A stretch of DNA of 64,000 bases from Bacteroides uniformis (GCF_025147485.1 NZ_CP102263.1:4565453-4629452), one strand, 5' to 3'; numbered from the stretch's first letter, positions 27,294-37,986 are shown. Notes: generated from the letters alone by a model not told the origin. Numbers and translations: made by a program.

Positions 27294-29483
27294 TTATTCA
27301 AACGGCTTGCGGAATGTGCATCCGGATTTCCATTCGGAACAACCGTAAGCTGTTTTCCCCTTGATAACGGTACCTTTTCCGCAAAGCGGACAAGACTGAC
27401 CGACGAAATCGTCAGCTTGTACGGGAACCCACACACTTGAAGCTGCCACAGCGCCCAAAGCCTGTTCCGTCTTTTTACCTGCGGCGGCAGACTTTCTCGG
27501 TGATCTTTTCTTCGGCTCCTTTTTCGGCTTATCGGCATCCTCTGTCTTGACAGAAGCCTTACTGCCCTTTTCGGGAGCAGACGCTTGGATGGTGATGTGG
27601 CGGTTGCTGTTATCAGAAAGTACACTCATCACGATTTCCGATACCATCTGCTTCAATTCTTCCAAGAATTGTCCGGCATTATATGTCCGCCTTTCTATCT
27701 CACGTAGTTTTTTCTCCCAAATACCGGTCAGTTCCGCCGACTTCAACAGCTCCTCATGAATAATCTGTATCAGCTCCACACCGGTAGGAGTGGCTATCAG
27801 ATTCTTCTTTTCCTTGCGGATATAATTCCGCTTGAACAGCGTCTCGATGATGGCTGCACGGGTAGACGGACGACCGATACCGTTTTCCTTCAGCGCATCA
27901 CGCAGTTCGTCGTTATCCACCAGCTTGCCCGCCGTTTCCATAGCACGCAGCAGGGTGGCTTCCGTATAAGGCCGGGGCGGTTGCGTCCACTTCTCATATA
28001 AATCAGGAACGTGCGGTCCGCTTTCTCCTTTCACAAAAGCCGGAAGCACATTCTCCTCTTCTCCCTTTTCCTCTTTCTCCTCCTGCGATTGTACCGAGGG
28101 GGTGCCGAAGATAACACGCCAACCCTGTTCCAGAATCTGCTTGCCGGTGGCCTTGAACTCTATGCTCTCTACCTCGCCCAATACGGTGGTAGTGGCAAAC
28201 TTACAATCGGGATAGAATACAGCAATGAAACGGCGTGCTATCAAATCGAATACGCGACGTTCCATATCCGTCAGATTCTGCGGATGCTGGCCGGTAGGAA
28301 TAATGGCGTGGTGGTCTGTTACCTTCGAGTTATCGAAAACCTTTTTGGACTTCAACAATGCAGTTCCTGTCAAAGGGGCTGTAAATGTCTCGTAATCACG
28401 CAGACCTTTCAAGATGCCGGGGCATTTGGGATAGATGTCATCACTCAAATAGGTAGTGTCTACACGTGGATAGGTAGCCACTTTCTTCTCATACAAAGAC
28501 TGGATGATTTTCAGCGTCTCATCAGCGGAATAGGCAAACTTCTTGTTACATTCCACTTGCAAAGAAGTCAAGTCAAACAAGCGAAGTGGCGCCTCCCTCC
28601 CCTCTTTCTTGGTGACATCCGTCACAGTAAAAGGAAAATACTTAATCTGATCCAATAGAGCAAGCCCACGTTCGCGGTCGGTAATGGGGTCGATACCTCG
28701 ATTCTCTTCTTCTTTTTTAGGTTTCTTCCCGGCAGCTATGGCCTCTTTCTGCTTCTCGGCTTCCAGTACCAGTTCCTCCTCACTTTTCCGGAGGATGGCG
28801 GAGAAAGTGGTATCACGATAGACGGTCTTCAGCTCCCAGTATTGCTTGGGAACAAAATTCTGTATTTCCAACTGACGGTTTACAATCAGCGCCAGTGTCG
28901 GCGTCTGCACACGGCCGATAGAAAGTACCTGCCGGTTCTGCCCATACTTCATGGTGTAGAGGCGGGTGGCATTCATCCCGAGCAGCCAGTCGCCAATGGC
29001 ACGCGACAAGCCTGCTTCGTACAAAGGCTGGAAATCCGACGCATCACGCAGCTTGGCAAACCCCTCACGAATAGCTTCCTCTGTCAATGAAGATATCCAA
29101 AGACGTTTCACCGGACAACGTGCCCCGGCCTTCTGCATCACCCAACGCTGTATCAATTCTCCCTCCTGCCCGGCATCACCGCAGTTTATAATCATATCGG
29201 CATGTTGCATGAGGTTCTCTATCGTATGGAACTGGCGCTCGTATGTGGGATTACTAATCAGCTTAATGCCGAAACGGGGAGGTATCATGGGCAGGCTTCC
29301 CAAGCTCCATGACTTCCAATTAGGGGTATATTCATGCGGCTCTTTCAGCGTACAAAGATGACCGAATGTCCAGGTCACCTGGTATCCATTTCCTTCGATG
29401 TATCCGTCTTTCTTTTCTCTCGCTCCCAATACATCGGCTATGTCACGCGCCACAGAGGGCTTTTCGGCAATACAAACTATCAT
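27294..29483 (-). CDS. topB: DNA topoisomerase III
   Basis: Type IA topoisomerase of 729 aa. The TOPRIM domain starts MIVCIAEKPSVARDIADVLG and includes INCGDAGQEGELI with the acidic metal site. The catalytic tyrosine region is KKVATYPRVDTTYLSDDIYP. SIGRVQTPTLALIV and NGIGRPSTRAAIIETL are also present. After a lysine-rich linker (PKKEPKKRSPRKSAAAGKK) the C-terminus has a zinc ribbon (CPLCGKG ... YGCSEWKSGC). It decatenates replication or recombination intermediates. A TACCTTTG box (29512-29505, minus) is its promoter. TopB copies also travel on integrative elements, but nothing mobile is seen here. Confidence 0.92.
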   Translation of the reverse strand: MIVCIAEKPSVARDIADVLGAREKKDGYIEGNGYQVTWTFGHLCTLKEPHEYTPNWKSWSLGSLPMIPPRFGIKLISNPTYERQFHTIENLMQHADMIINCGDAGQEGELIQRWVMQKAGARCPVKRLWISSLTEEAIREGFAKLRDASDFQPLYEAGLSRAIGDWLLGMNATRLYTMKYGQNRQVLSIGRVQTPTLALIVNRQLEIQNFVPKQYWELKTVYRDTTFSAILRKSEEELVLEAEKQKEAIAAGKKPKKEEENRGIDPITDRERGLALLDQIKYFPFTVTDVTKKEGREAPLRLFDLTSLQVECNKKFAYSADETLKIIQSLYEKKVATYPRVDTTYLSDDIYPKCPGILKGLRDYETFTAPLTGTALLKSKKVFDNSKVTDHHAIIPTGQHPQNLTDMERRVFDLIARRFIAVFYPDCKFATTTVLGEVESIEFKATGKQILEQGWRVIFGTPSVQSQEEKEEKGEEENVLPAFVKGESGPHVPDLYEKWTQPPRPYTEATLLRAMETAGKLVDNDELRDALKENGIGRPSTRAAIIETLFKRNYIRKEKKNLIATPTGVELIQIIHEELLKSAELTGIWEKKLREIERRTYNAGQFLEELKQMVSEIVMSVLSDNSNRHITIQASAPEKGSKASVKTEDADKPKKEPKKRSPRKSAAAGKKTEQALGAVAASSVWVPVQADDFVGQSCPLCGKGTVIKGKTAYGCSEWKSGCTFRKPFE

Positions 29484-29601
29484 TCGCTATTTTATTTAGT
29501 GGGACAAAGGTAATAAAAAGGGGGCAAGAACGAAACGATAAGCAAGGAACGATAACATAGACCTGGTAATTTTTTCTCTCCAAAAGCTGACATATGAACA
29601 T

Positions 29602-29664
29602 AAAAAAAGGAGTACCGCTGTACTCCAACCTTTGTTAACCTTAAATCTAATACTATGAAAAACA
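29602..29664 (-). ncRNA. Candidate small RNA upstream of topB
   Basis: A full consensus promoter (29700-29670) drives a minus-strand transcript of about 60 nt that ends at a perfect intrinsic terminator (GGAGTAC, 4-nt loop, GTACTCC at 29609-29626, then seven Ts). No start codon with a useful frame follows, and topB has its own promoter further down. The layout is that of a free-standing small RNA; an attenuated topB leader is the alternative. Family not recognised. Confidence 0.65.
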
Positions 29665-29669
29665 CATTG

Positions 29670-29700
29670 CAAAGATACGGACTTCTGATAAATCTGCAAA
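29670..29700 (-). promoter_or_regulatory. Consensus promoter of the candidate small RNA
   Basis: Minus strand TTTG (29700-29697), 19-nt spacer, TATCTTTG (29677-29670). Confidence 0.8.
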
Positions 29701-29740
29701 TTATCCAACTAAAAAAATATGTTCTATAACACAGATTAAG

Positions 29741-29775
29741 AAAAAGGGACGGATATGTAAACATATGCCGTCCCT
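29741..29775 (-). terminator. Terminator after mutB
   Basis: Stem GGGACGGATATGT with ACATATGCCGTCCC (29746-29758, 29761-29774; one bulged base), followed by five Ts on the minus strand. Confidence 0.85.
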
Positions 29776-29798
29776 CTTTTAACATTTAACGTGTCGGA

Positions 29799-31949
29799 TT
29801 ATTCTTCATCCAACAAGATTTCCAATATCTGGCAAGCAGCCTTGGCAACCGGAGTACCGGGGCCGAAGATGGCAGCTACGCCTGCCTTGTAAAGGAAGTC
29901 ATAGTCTTGTGCGGGGATTACACCACCAGCAATCACTACGATGTCCTCACGTCCCAACTTCTTGAGTTCTTCGATAATCTGCGGAACCAATGTCTTGTGT
30001 CCGGCAGCCAATGAAGAAACCCCCACTACATGAACGTCGTTCTCAACCGCTTCGCGGGCAGCCTCGGCCGGTGTCTGGAACAAGGGTCCCATATCCACGT
30101 CGAAGCCACAGTCGGCATATCCGGTTGCAACAACCTTGGCACCGCGGTCGTGACCGTCCTGGCCCATCTTGGCTACCATGATACGAGGCTGACGTCCCTC
30201 TTTCTTCGCAAACTTCTCTGCCAATTCACAAGCACGGTGGAAGTCGCTGTCATTCTTACTTTCTGATGAATACACGCCTGATATAGTTCTAATTACTGCT
30301 TTATAACGTCCTACAATCTTTTCGCAAGCATAAGAGATTTCCCCCAAAGTGGCACGGACACGGGCTGCCTCCACTGCCAGTTCCAGTAAGTTGCCCTTAC
30401 CGGTCTTTACACATTCAGTAATAGCCTCCAATGCCTTGTCCACTTCTGCCTGGTTACGTCCTTCCTTCAGACGCTTCAGGTTCTCAATCTGTTCCTGACG
30501 AACAGCCGTATTGTCGATTTCAAGAATATCAATCGGAGCTTCTTTCTCCAGACGATACTTGTTCACACCGACAATGGTCTGCGAACCGCTATCGATACGG
30601 GCTTGTGTACGCGCAGCAGCCTCTTCGATACGCATCTTGGGGATACCGGTTTCGATGGCTTTTGCCATACCGCCCAGCTTCTCTACTTCCTGAATCAATT
30701 CCCAAGCCTTGTGAGCCAACTCATTAGTCAAACTTTCCACATAATAAGAGCCACCCCATGGGTCTACATTCTTGCAAATGTAAGTTTCTTCCTGAATATA
30801 AATCTGCGTATTACGTGCAATACGTGCAGAGAAATCCGTCGGCAAGGCAATAGCCTCGTCAAGAGCATTGGTATGCAGTGACTGGGTATGTCCCAATGCA
30901 GCAGCCATCGCCTCGATACAAGTACGGCCCACATTGTTGAACGGGTCTTGCTCTGTCAGCGACCAGCCGGAAGTCTGGGAGTGCGTACGCAAAGCCAGCG
31001 ACTTCGGATTCTTAGGATTGAACTGCTTCACAATCTTTGCCCACAACATACGTGCGGCACGCATTTTGGCAATTTCCATAAAGTGGTTCGTTCCGATGGC
31101 CCAGAAGAAAGAGAGACGCGGTGCGAAAGCATCGATGTCAATACCCGCAGCCGTTCCGGCACGCAGATATTCCAAACCGTCTGCCAGGGTGTAAGCCAAC
31201 TCGATGTCTGCCGTAGCACCCGCTTCCTGCATGTGGTAGCCGGAGATGGAGATAGAATTAAACTTAGGCATTTTCTGGGAAGTATATTCAAAGATATCAG
31301 AGATAATCTTCATAGAGAATGCAGGCGGGTAGATATAGGTATTACGCACCATGAATTCCTTCAAGATATCGTTCTGGATAGTACCAGCCATTTCTTCTAA
31401 CTTGGCACCCTGCTCCAGACCTGCGTTGATGTAGAATGCCATAACAGGAAGTACGGCACCGTTCATGGTCATGGAGACGGACATCTTGTTCAAAGGAATT
31501 CCATCGAACAGCACCTTCATATTCTCCAAGGAACAGATAGACACACCTGCCTTACCTACGTCACCCACTACACGTTCGTGGTCGGGGTCGTAGCCACGGT
31601 GAGTGGCCAAGTCGAAAGCTACGGACAGACCTTTCTGTCCGGAAGCCAAATTACGACGGTAAAAGGCATTTGACTCTTCCGCTGTAGAAAAACCTGCATA
31701 CTGACGGATAGTCCAGGGACGCAATGTATACATTACAGAGTACGGACCACGCAAATAAGGAGGAAGTCCGGCAGCATAACCCAAATGTTCCATTCCCTCA
31801 AGGTCTTCTTTTGTATAAACAGGCTTCACCTCAATGTGTTCCGGCGTTTTCCAATCAGCATGGATGCCGTTAGCCTTTTGCCACTCAGCACCATTGACGG
31901 GTTGAAAAGCGGCATATATATCTAAGTTTTTAAAATCTTTTCGCATCAT
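29799..31949 (-). CDS. mutB: Methylmalonyl-CoA mutase large (catalytic) subunit
   Basis: B12-dependent interconversion of succinyl-CoA and (R)-methylmalonyl-CoA; in Bacteroides it leads from succinate to propionate. The 716-aa protein has the TIM-barrel segment [30 protein letters not shown], the substrate region [20 protein letters not shown], and the cobalamin-binding motif [18 protein letters not shown] (DxHxxG) with [11 protein letters not shown] and VIAGGVIP after it. Two adjacent Met codons could start it. It follows mutA by 43 bp of heptad repeat, and a terminator follows at 29741. Confidence 0.95.
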   Translation of the reverse strand: MMRKDFKNLDIYAAFQPVNGAEWQKANGIHADWKTPEHIEVKPVYTKEDLEGMEHLGYAAGLPPYLRGPYSVMYTLRPWTIRQYAGFSTAEESNAFYRRNLASGQKGLSVAFDLATHRGYDPDHERVVGDVGKAGVSICSLENMKVLFDGIPLNKMSVSMTMNGAVLPVMAFYINAGLEQGAKLEEMAGTIQNDILKEFMVRNTYIYPPAFSMKIISDIFEYTSQKMPKFNSISISGYHMQEAGATADIELAYTLADGLEYLRAGTAAGIDIDAFAPRLSFFWAIGTNHFMEIAKMRAARMLWAKIVKQFNPKNPKSLALRTHSQTSGWSLTEQDPFNNVGRTCIEAMAAALGHTQSLHTNALDEAIALPTDFSARIARNTQIYIQEETYICKNVDPWGGSYYVESLTNELAHKAWELIQEVEKLGGMAKAIETGIPKMRIEEAAARTQARIDSGSQTIVGVNKYRLEKEAPIDILEIDNTAVRQEQIENLKRLKEGRNQAEVDKALEAITECVKTGKGNLLELAVEAARVRATLGEISYACEKIVGRYKAVIRTISGVYSSESKNDSDFHRACELAEKFAKKEGRQPRIMVAKMGQDGHDRGAKVVATGYADCGFDVDMGPLFQTPAEAAREAVENDVHVVGVSSLAAGHKTLVPQIIEELKKLGREDIVVIAGGVIPAQDYDFLYKAGVAAIFGPGTPVAKAACQILEILLDEE

Positions 31950-31992
31950 GTTATTTACGATTTGACGATTTATGATTTACGATTGAAGTTGC

Positions 31993-33891
31993 TTACTTCA
32001 AAAGTTTGGCGTTGAATTCTTTTAATGTCTCTAATACGTTGACACGGACATGGATAAAGTTCTCGATACCGGCAGCCTTCAAGTCGTCCATGCAAGCAGG
32101 AGCACCGGCTACGATAAACATGGCACGGCCATTCAGAGCCTTGAAGGCAGGAACAGCATATTCTGCATATTCATCATCACTTGAACACAATACCACGATG
32201 TCGGCCTTGGCAGCCATAGCTGCTTCTATACCTTCTTCTACGGTGGGGAAACCGAGGTTATCCACAACTTCGTATCCGGCACAAGCCAGAAAGTTGCAAG
32301 AGTACTGTGCACGTGCCTGGCGCATGGCCAGATTACCGATAGTCAGCATAAACGCTTTCGGGCGTTTGCCGGAAGCCTCTGTTTCGAGACGCAACGCTTC
32401 AAATTCACTGGCAGCACGGTCAAAGTTCAGTGTCGGAACATCTTTTTCGCAGGTATGTCCGCCGCCGCAACAGCAAGTAGCCTCAACCGGTTTCTTATCT
32501 CCCGCCTTTTCATTAAAGTTGGGGAACTGGTTAGTACCCAACAGCACTTCCTTGCGCTTGGCAACTGCGGCATGACGCGCCTTGTTGCTCTCGTTTACGG
32601 CAGCCTGCACTTTTCCGGCTTTCACGGAAGCATAGAAACCACCGTCTTCTTCTACAGCGAGGAAGAGGTCCCAAGCCTGCTTGGCAATAGAGACGGTCAA
32701 ATTCTCAATATAGTAAGAACCTGCAGCTGGGTCAATAACTTTATCGAAGTGCGATTCTTCTTTCAACAGCAGTTGTTGGTTACGCGCCATACGCTCAGAG
32801 AATTCGTTAGGAGCATCATAAGTCTTGTCGAACGGAGTAACCGTCATTGAGTCAACGCCGGCAAGGGCGGCACTCATCGCCTCAGTCTGCGTACGCAACA
32901 AGTTTACGTGTGCATCAAACAAAGTCAAGTTGAATGAAGAAGTTTCCGCATGAATCTTCATCTTGGCTGCACAGCGGCATTCGTTATCTTTACCCTTGTT
33001 GTCGCAGTCGCGCAGACACTCGGGACTGTAAGAAGCCACAATATTAGCCCACAGCATACGTGCAGCGCGGAATTTGGCTATTTCAAGGAAGTAGTTGGAA
33101 CTGATACCGAAATTGAACTTAATCTTCTTGGCTACCATTGCAGCCGGCAGACCGGCATCAACCAACTGATTCATATATTCATTACCCCAAGCCAAAGCAT
33201 AACCCAGTTCCTGGAAAATATAAGAACCCGCATTGTTTAATGTCAACGCGTTCACATTCAATACACGGTATTTCGGAAGGGAAGCGGTAGCCTCGAGCAG
33301 CGCCTTGGCTGTTGACACCATATCACCTTTTTCTTTACCTTTGGCCAGCATCTTGTTGAAGTAGTCATAGTTGATGGAGCCCCGCAATTTCGTCAAGTCA
33401 TAATCCTTTTTCTGGAAATAAGCGACAAGAAGTTCTGCAAGTTCCACCACATGCCCCTGGCAGGTAGAGAAATTCAACTCGACACATTCCGCGCAGATAT
33501 CTTTCAACAAAGTTTCAATATACTCTGCGTTCAATTCCTTGGCCTTTACATGGAAAGAGAGTGAATCTACACCTTTATTCAAGATGTCCAACGCCTTGGC
33601 ATTGGCCTCTTTGGGGCATTCCACTTTGATTTCCTGACGAACAAGCCATTCATTGTTGTCTTTCTTGGTACCTCTGAGATAAGGAAACTCGCCGGGAAGA
33701 GCATCTGTTGTCTTCAAACCTTCCAAGTCCTCCATACGGTAGAAAGGTTTCACCTTAAATCCTTCGTTTGTCCTCCAAACGAGCTTCTTCTCGAAATCCG
33801 CCCCTTTCAGGTCTGCGGTAACTTTCTCCATCCACTGCTCAGTGGAAACGGGAGGAAAGTCGGAGAAGAGTTTTTCTTTACTGTCTGCCAT
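31993..33891 (-). CDS. mutA: Methylmalonyl-CoA mutase small subunit
   Basis: 632 aa, homologous to MutB along its length but lacking the DxHxxG cobalamin histidine motif, as usual for this non-catalytic partner. It has EQWMEKVTADLKG at the N-terminus, [17 protein letters not shown], an ETSSFNLTLFDAHVNLLRTQTEA segment and a C-terminal Rossmann-like domain (NLGFPTVEEGIEAAMAAKADIVVLCSSDDEYAE). A Cys/His stretch near residue 485 (CCCGGGHTC) inserts between domains and could bind metal. First gene of the pair. No cobalamin riboswitch is seen upstream. Confidence 0.94.
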   Translation of the reverse strand: MADSKEKLFSDFPPVSTEQWMEKVTADLKGADFEKKLVWRTNEGFKVKPFYRMEDLEGLKTTDALPGEFPYLRGTKKDNNEWLVRQEIKVECPKEANAKALDILNKGVDSLSFHVKAKELNAEYIETLLKDICAECVELNFSTCQGHVVELAELLVAYFQKKDYDLTKLRGSINYDYFNKMLAKGKEKGDMVSTAKALLEATASLPKYRVLNVNALTLNNAGSYIFQELGYALAWGNEYMNQLVDAGLPAAMVAKKIKFNFGISSNYFLEIAKFRAARMLWANIVASYSPECLRDCDNKGKDNECRCAAKMKIHAETSSFNLTLFDAHVNLLRTQTEAMSAALAGVDSMTVTPFDKTYDAPNEFSERMARNQQLLLKEESHFDKVIDPAAGSYYIENLTVSIAKQAWDLFLAVEEDGGFYASVKAGKVQAAVNESNKARHAAVAKRKEVLLGTNQFPNFNEKAGDKKPVEATCCCGGGHTCEKDVPTLNFDRAASEFEALRLETEASGKRPKAFMLTIGNLAMRQARAQYSCNFLACAGYEVVDNLGFPTVEEGIEAAMAAKADIVVLCSSDDEYAEYAVPAFKALNGRAMFIVAGAPACMDDLKAAGIENFIHVRVNVLETLKEFNAKLLK

Positions 33892-34094
33892 AGTTTATTT
33901 AAAATTTAAATAGATGAATACTATTCATTTTTGTCATCAAGAGACTTGCAAATATAAGGAAATACTTAGAACAAAATCTTTTTTTAGAGAAAATTGCACT
34001 AACAGATGACTCCGTGCCCATACGGATTCAGCGTATTCACCGGAAGCATACTCTACTTTTGCAAAGTTGATATAGCAAAAAGTACCACAAAGCC

Positions 34095-34125
34095 TTTGCC
34101 ACCTCCTTTTTATTAAGTATTTTTG
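34095..34125 (+). promoter_or_regulatory. Consensus promoter of the AspT-type transporter gene
   Basis: TTTG (34095-34098), 19-nt spacer and TATTTTTG (34118-34125), 37 bp upstream of the ATG. Confidence 0.85.
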
Positions 34126-34161
34126 CGCGAAATTTTAAAAAACGACATATTAATAGGTACT

Positions 34162-35823
34162 ATGAATTGGTTAGAAAGCTTGCTATGGGACTCTTCATCT
34201 GTCGCTCACATCGTTTGTTTGTATGCATTCGTAATATCTGTGGGCGTATTGCTGGGTAAGATTAAGATTTTCGGGGTATCGTTGGGGGTTACATTCGTCC
34301 TCTTTGCCGGTATCCTGATGGGCCATTTTGGCTTCACGGGCGAAACACACATTTTGCATTTCATCCGCGAATTCGGTTTGATTTTATTTGTATTCTGTAT
34401 CGGTCTGCAAGTCGGGCCCTCCTTTTTTTCTTCCTTTAAGAAAGGGGGTATGCGGCTGAACATGCTTGCTGTCGGTATCGTGTTGCTGAATATCGCAGTA
34501 GCATTGAGCATCTACTTCATTGACGGAGGGATAGACCTGCCAATGATAGTAGGTATTCTCTATGGTGCCGTAACCAATACTCCGGGTCTGGGTGCCGCAC
34601 AAGAAGCCCTGAACCAGATAAACTATACGGGAGACCCCATTGCATTGGGATATGCCTGCGCCTATCCGCTTGGTGTGGTAGGTATCATAGGTTCCATCAT
34701 AGCCATCCGCTATATTTGCCGGGTGAACCTCAAGAAGGAGGAACAGGAACTCAATACGCAGGAAGCAGATGTAAAGCATCAGCCGCACATGCTTCACCTC
34801 GAGGTACGCAATGAATCAATTTCCGGAAAGACCCTGCTCCAGATAAAGGATTTTCTGGGACGCCCGTTTGTATGTTCGCGCATACGCCACGAGGGGCACG
34901 TCAGTATCCCCAATCATGAAACAATATTCCACGTAGGAGACCAGCTCTTCATCGTATGTTCCGAAGAAGATGCCGAAGCGGTAACCGCCTTTATCGGAAA
35001 AGAAATACACGTAGACTGGGAAAAACAGGACACTCCGATGGTTTCCCGCCGTATCCTCGTCACTAAATCTGAAATCAATGGCAAGAAGCTGGGAAGCCTC
35101 CACTTCCGCAGCATGTACGGTGTAAATGTAACCCGTATCAACCGTTCGGGTATGGACTTGTTTGCCGATCCCAATCTGGTACTTCAGGTAGGTGACCGTG
35201 TAATGGTGGTAGGCCAGCAGGATGCCGTAGAACGTGTAGCCGGCGTATTGGGTAATCAGTTGAAACGTTTGGACACTCCGAATATCGTAACTATTTTTGT
35301 GGGAATCTTTTTGGGAATCCTGCTGGGAAGCCTCCCTATTGCATTCCCGGGTATGCCGACACCGGTTAAGTTAGGTCTTGCTGGTGGTCCGCTGGTAGTT
35401 GCCATCCTCATCGGACGTTTCGGTCACAAAATGCATCTTGTGACGTACACCACCATGAGTGCCAACTTGATGTTGCGTGAAATCGGTATCGTGCTCTTCC
35501 TTGCCAGTGTCGGTATAGAAGCTGGTGAGCATTTTGTACAAACAGTAGTAGAAGGTAGCGGATTACTGTATGTAGGCTATGGATTCCTGATAACTGTTAT
35601 CCCCTTGTTGATAATCGGTATGATAGCCCGTTTCTACTGCAAAGTGAACTACTTCACCCTGATGGGTTTGATAGCAGGTAGCAACACAGACCCTCCCGCA
35701 TTGGCATACGCCAATCAGACATCAGGCAATGATGCTCCGGCAGTAGGTTACTCCACGGTATATCCATTGACAATGTTCCTGCGTATTCTGGCGGGACAGA
35801 TGATATTGCTGACAATGATGTAG
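34162..35823 (+). CDS. AspT/YidE/YbjL family antiporter-like transporter with RCK domains
   Basis: 553 aa from the ATG at 34162; the upstream frame would start inside the promoter. It has two membrane halves of about five to six helices, each with the family's duplicated motif ([17 protein letters not shown] ... [16 protein letters not shown], and [17 protein letters not shown] ... [16 protein letters not shown]). Two soluble TrkA-C (RCK_C) domains sit between them at about residues 210-390. The family includes aspartate:alanine exchangers; the substrate here is unknown. Monocistronic, with a terminator at 35830-35903. Confidence 0.85.
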   Translation: MNWLESLLWDSSSVAHIVCLYAFVISVGVLLGKIKIFGVSLGVTFVLFAGILMGHFGFTGETHILHFIREFGLILFVFCIGLQVGPSFFSSFKKGGMRLNMLAVGIVLLNIAVALSIYFIDGGIDLPMIVGILYGAVTNTPGLGAAQEALNQINYTGDPIALGYACAYPLGVVGIIGSIIAIRYICRVNLKKEEQELNTQEADVKHQPHMLHLEVRNESISGKTLLQIKDFLGRPFVCSRIRHEGHVSIPNHETIFHVGDQLFIVCSEEDAEAVTAFIGKEIHVDWEKQDTPMVSRRILVTKSEINGKKLGSLHFRSMYGVNVTRINRSGMDLFADPNLVLQVGDRVMVVGQQDAVERVAGVLGNQLKRLDTPNIVTIFVGIFLGILLGSLPIAFPGMPTPVKLGLAGGPLVVAILIGRFGHKMHLVTYTTMSANLMLREIGIVLFLASVGIEAGEHFVQTVVEGSGLLYVGYGFLITVIPLLIIGMIARFYCKVNYFTLMGLIAGSNTDPPALAYANQTSGNDAPAVGYSTVYPLTMFLRILAGQMILLTMM

Positions 35824-35829
35824 GAGGAA

Positions 35830-35903
35830 TTAAGGAATTAAAATTAAAGGCTGCGTAGTTGGGTTAAACCAACATTGCGCAGCCTTTAATTTTAATTCCT
35901 TAA
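35830..35903. terminator. Long bidirectional terminator
   Basis: A 26-bp perfect inverted repeat (35830-35855 with 35878-35903) with an inner GTTGG/CCAAC stem, between the convergent transporter and kinase genes. Confidence 0.85.
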
Positions 35904-36541
35904 AGTTTCAGCTTCTTCTTGACGAACTCTTCTATAAAGTCCACCGTAGCTTCAATACCCAATACGGAAGAATCGATACACAAGTGGTATGTTTCGGCAG
36001 CTCCCCATTTTTTGTAGCTGTAGTAGTTATAGTATTCGGCACGCTTCTTGTCCGCTTTGTTCATCATCTCCTCCGCTTCACGCTCAGAAATGGAATACAT
36101 TCGGCAAATACGCTTGATGCGCTCCTCATTGGAGCAGGAAATGAAGACATTGACACAGCGTGGATGTTCTCGCAGGATGTAATCGGCACAACGCCCCACA
36201 AACAAGCAGGACTTCTCCTCTGCCAATCTGCGTATCACGTCACTCTGCACTTTGAACAGAGCATCATTACTCAAGCAATTCGTGGCTGGGATAGCCCCGT
36301 CACTGACAAAAGGGAAACGCATGCCGAAGAGCCCTCCAATAATACCTTGTGAAGCTTTCTCATCAGCTTTCTCAAAAAACTCACAACACAGTCCACTCTC
36401 TTCAGAAGCCAACCTAATCAGTTCCTTATCATAAAAGTCAATACCCAGACGGGCAGCCAGTTTCTCGCCTATCTCCCGTCCGCCACTGCCCAGTTGACGG
36501 CCTATATTGATTATAAAATTATTGCCCATACGCTTGTTCAT
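35900..36541 (-). CDS. Cytidylate kinase-like family protein
   Basis: 213 aa. The P-loop is the short form INIGRQLGSGGREIGEKLAARLG seen in the cytidylate-kinase-like family (PF13189 type), followed by DFYDKELIRLASEESG. Later FVGRCADYILREHP and the Arg-rich NEERIKRICRMYSISEREAEEMMNKADKKRAEYYNYY resemble a NMP-kinase lid. It is distinct from cmk at 442-1137 and lacks that gene's GFSSCGKST loop. Nucleotide phosphorylation is likely; the acceptor is unknown. A TATATTTG box (36567-36560, minus) is the likely promoter. Confidence 0.8.
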   Translation of the reverse strand: MNKRMGNNFIINIGRQLGSGGREIGEKLAARLGIDFYDKELIRLASEESGLCCEFFEKADEKASQGIIGGLFGMRFPFVSDGAIPATNCLSNDALFKVQSDVIRRLAEEKSCLFVGRCADYILREHPRCVNVFISCSNEERIKRICRMYSISEREAEEMMNKADKKRAEYYNYYSYKKWGAAETYHLCIDSSVLGIEATVDFIEEFVKKKLKL

Positions 36542-36614
36542 CTATTGGTTTGCAGATAGCAAATATAAATATTCTTACGGAATATCTGCAGAAAGTAGGA
36601 AGAAAAATTCAAAG

Positions 36615-36647
36615 CCTCTCCCCCGACCCATCCCTACAAGGGAGAGG
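36615..36647. repeat. GC-rich hairpin repeat at the MATE gene 3' end
   Basis: CCTCTCCC (36615-36622) and GGGAGAGG (36640-36647) flank GGGTCGGGG on the minus strand. It supplies the last codons (RTSPL, stop) of the MATE gene and matches the repeat inside ilvB. Confidence 0.6.
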
Positions 36648-37986
36648 TTCTGAATTTGCGGAATTGACAAACCAACATCACCAATGCTATCAAACTTGCA
36701 AGCAAATCGGATACCGGCATGCTGTACCACACTCCTGCCACTCCGAAAAACTGCGGCAGGACAAGCAGGCAAGGAAGCAGGATCAGCATCTGCCGGGTGA
36801 GGGAAAGGAATATCGCTTTGCCTGCCATGCCTATGCTCTGGAAAAAGTTGGAAGTCACCATCTGGAAACCAATAATCGGGAAGAACATTACCGTAATACG
36901 CAGTCCCGTGACCGAAAGCTCTGTCAGTTCCGCATCCGATGTAAAGATGCCCACCACCAGGTCCGGCACCAGCATACCGACCAGAAAGCCGAAAGTGGTC
37001 ACTGCCGTGGCATAGATTATCGTCAGTCTCAGCACCTTGTTCACCCGTCCGTACAGCTTCGCCCCAAAGTTATATCCGGCAATAGGCTGCATTCCCTGAT
37101 TCAGCCCCATCACAATCATCACTACAATGAAAACCAGACGGTTCACGATGCCGAAAGCCCCGATAGCCAAGTCGCCGCCATACTTCTTCAACCCCTGATT
37201 GATAATGATAACGATGAAGCAGGCTGCCAGGTTCATCAGGAAAGGAGACATGCCGATAGCAAGCGAATCGAATACAATCTTACGTTTCAGACGGAATATC
37301 CCCCGGTGGAAATGCAACAGCTCGTCCTTATTGCTGAAAAGCTTGAACTGCCACGTCAAAGAGATGACTTGCGCCACAATGGTAGCGACGGCAGCGCCAC
37401 GTATGCCCCAGCCGAAACCATAGATAAACACCGGGTCGAGTATGGTATTGATAACCACCGTGGCTATGGTGGCATACATCGCCTTCTGCGGATGCCCTGA
37501 AGAGCGTAGCACTGCATTCAGCCCCAGATAGAGGTGCGTAACGGCATTTCCCAAAAGGATAATCTGCATATAATCCCTGGCGTAGCCCACCGTCTGGTCA
37601 CTGCCTCCGAAGAAATAGAGAATCGGGTCGAGAAAGAGCATGACAATGATGGTAAAGGCCACTCCCAGCACCATGTTCAGCACAAAGACATTGCCCAGCA
37701 CACGCTGTGCCGTGTCATAATCCCTCTGCCCCAGCTTGACGGAAATCAGTGTAGAGGCTCCCACACCCACCAGCGAGCCGAACGCCGCAGCCAGATTCAT
37801 CAACGGGAAAGTCAACGCCAATCCCGAAATAGCCATCGTCCCAACGCCGTGACCGATGAAGATACTGTCTACCATATTATATAAAGAGGATGCCGTCATT
37901 GCGATGATTGCCGGAACGGCATATTGCATCAAGAGTTTACCTATACTTTCCGTCCCCAACGCCGAGGGAGTCTTTTGTCCTGCCAT
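36634..37986 (-). CDS. MATE family efflux transporter
   Basis: 450 aa, twelve predicted membrane helices in two homologous halves. The start TESIGKLLMQYAVPAIIAMTASSLYNMVDSIFIGHGVGTMAISGLAL is typical of MATE proteins, and the second half has GMSPFLMNLAACFIVIIINQGLKKYGGD and GLNQGMQPIAGYNFGAKLYGRV. It exports cationic drugs or metabolites using Na+ or H+ gradients; the substrate is unknown. The stop lies inside a GC-rich repeat. A TACCTTTG box (38023-38016, minus) is the likely promoter. Confidence 0.92.
   Translation of the reverse strand: MAGQKTPSALGTESIGKLLMQYAVPAIIAMTASSLYNMVDSIFIGHGVGTMAISGLALTFPLMNLAAAFGSLVGVGASTLISVKLGQRDYDTAQRVLGNVFVLNMVLGVAFTIIVMLFLDPILYFFGGSDQTVGYARDYMQIILLGNAVTHLYLGLNAVLRSSGHPQKAMYATIATVVINTILDPVFIYGFGWGIRGAAVATIVAQVISLTWQFKLFSNKDELLHFHRGIFRLKRKIVFDSLAIGMSPFLMNLAACFIVIIINQGLKKYGGDLAIGAFGIVNRLVFIVVMIVMGLNQGMQPIAGYNFGAKLYGRVNKVLRLTIIYATAVTTFGFLVGMLVPDLVVGIFTSDAELTELSVTGLRITVMFFPIIGFQMVTSNFFQSIGMAGKAIFLSLTRQMLILLPCLLVLPQFFGVAGVWYSMPVSDLLASLIALVMLVCQFRKFRTSPL

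Noticed and set aside
29655..29729. Plus-strand 24-codon frame (MKNTLQRYGLL...)
   Set aside because: It lies over the promoter of the minus-strand small RNA candidate, with no plus-strand promoter and no terminator.
33892..34161. Cobalamin riboswitch ahead of mutA
   Set aside because: No B12-box-like sequence or suitable fold is visible; the mutase uses B12 but the spacer is short and AT-rich.
36550..37500. Plus-strand open frame (316 aa) opposite the MATE gene
   Set aside because: Shadow rich in His/Gln/Arg; the MATE protein is clear on the other strand.
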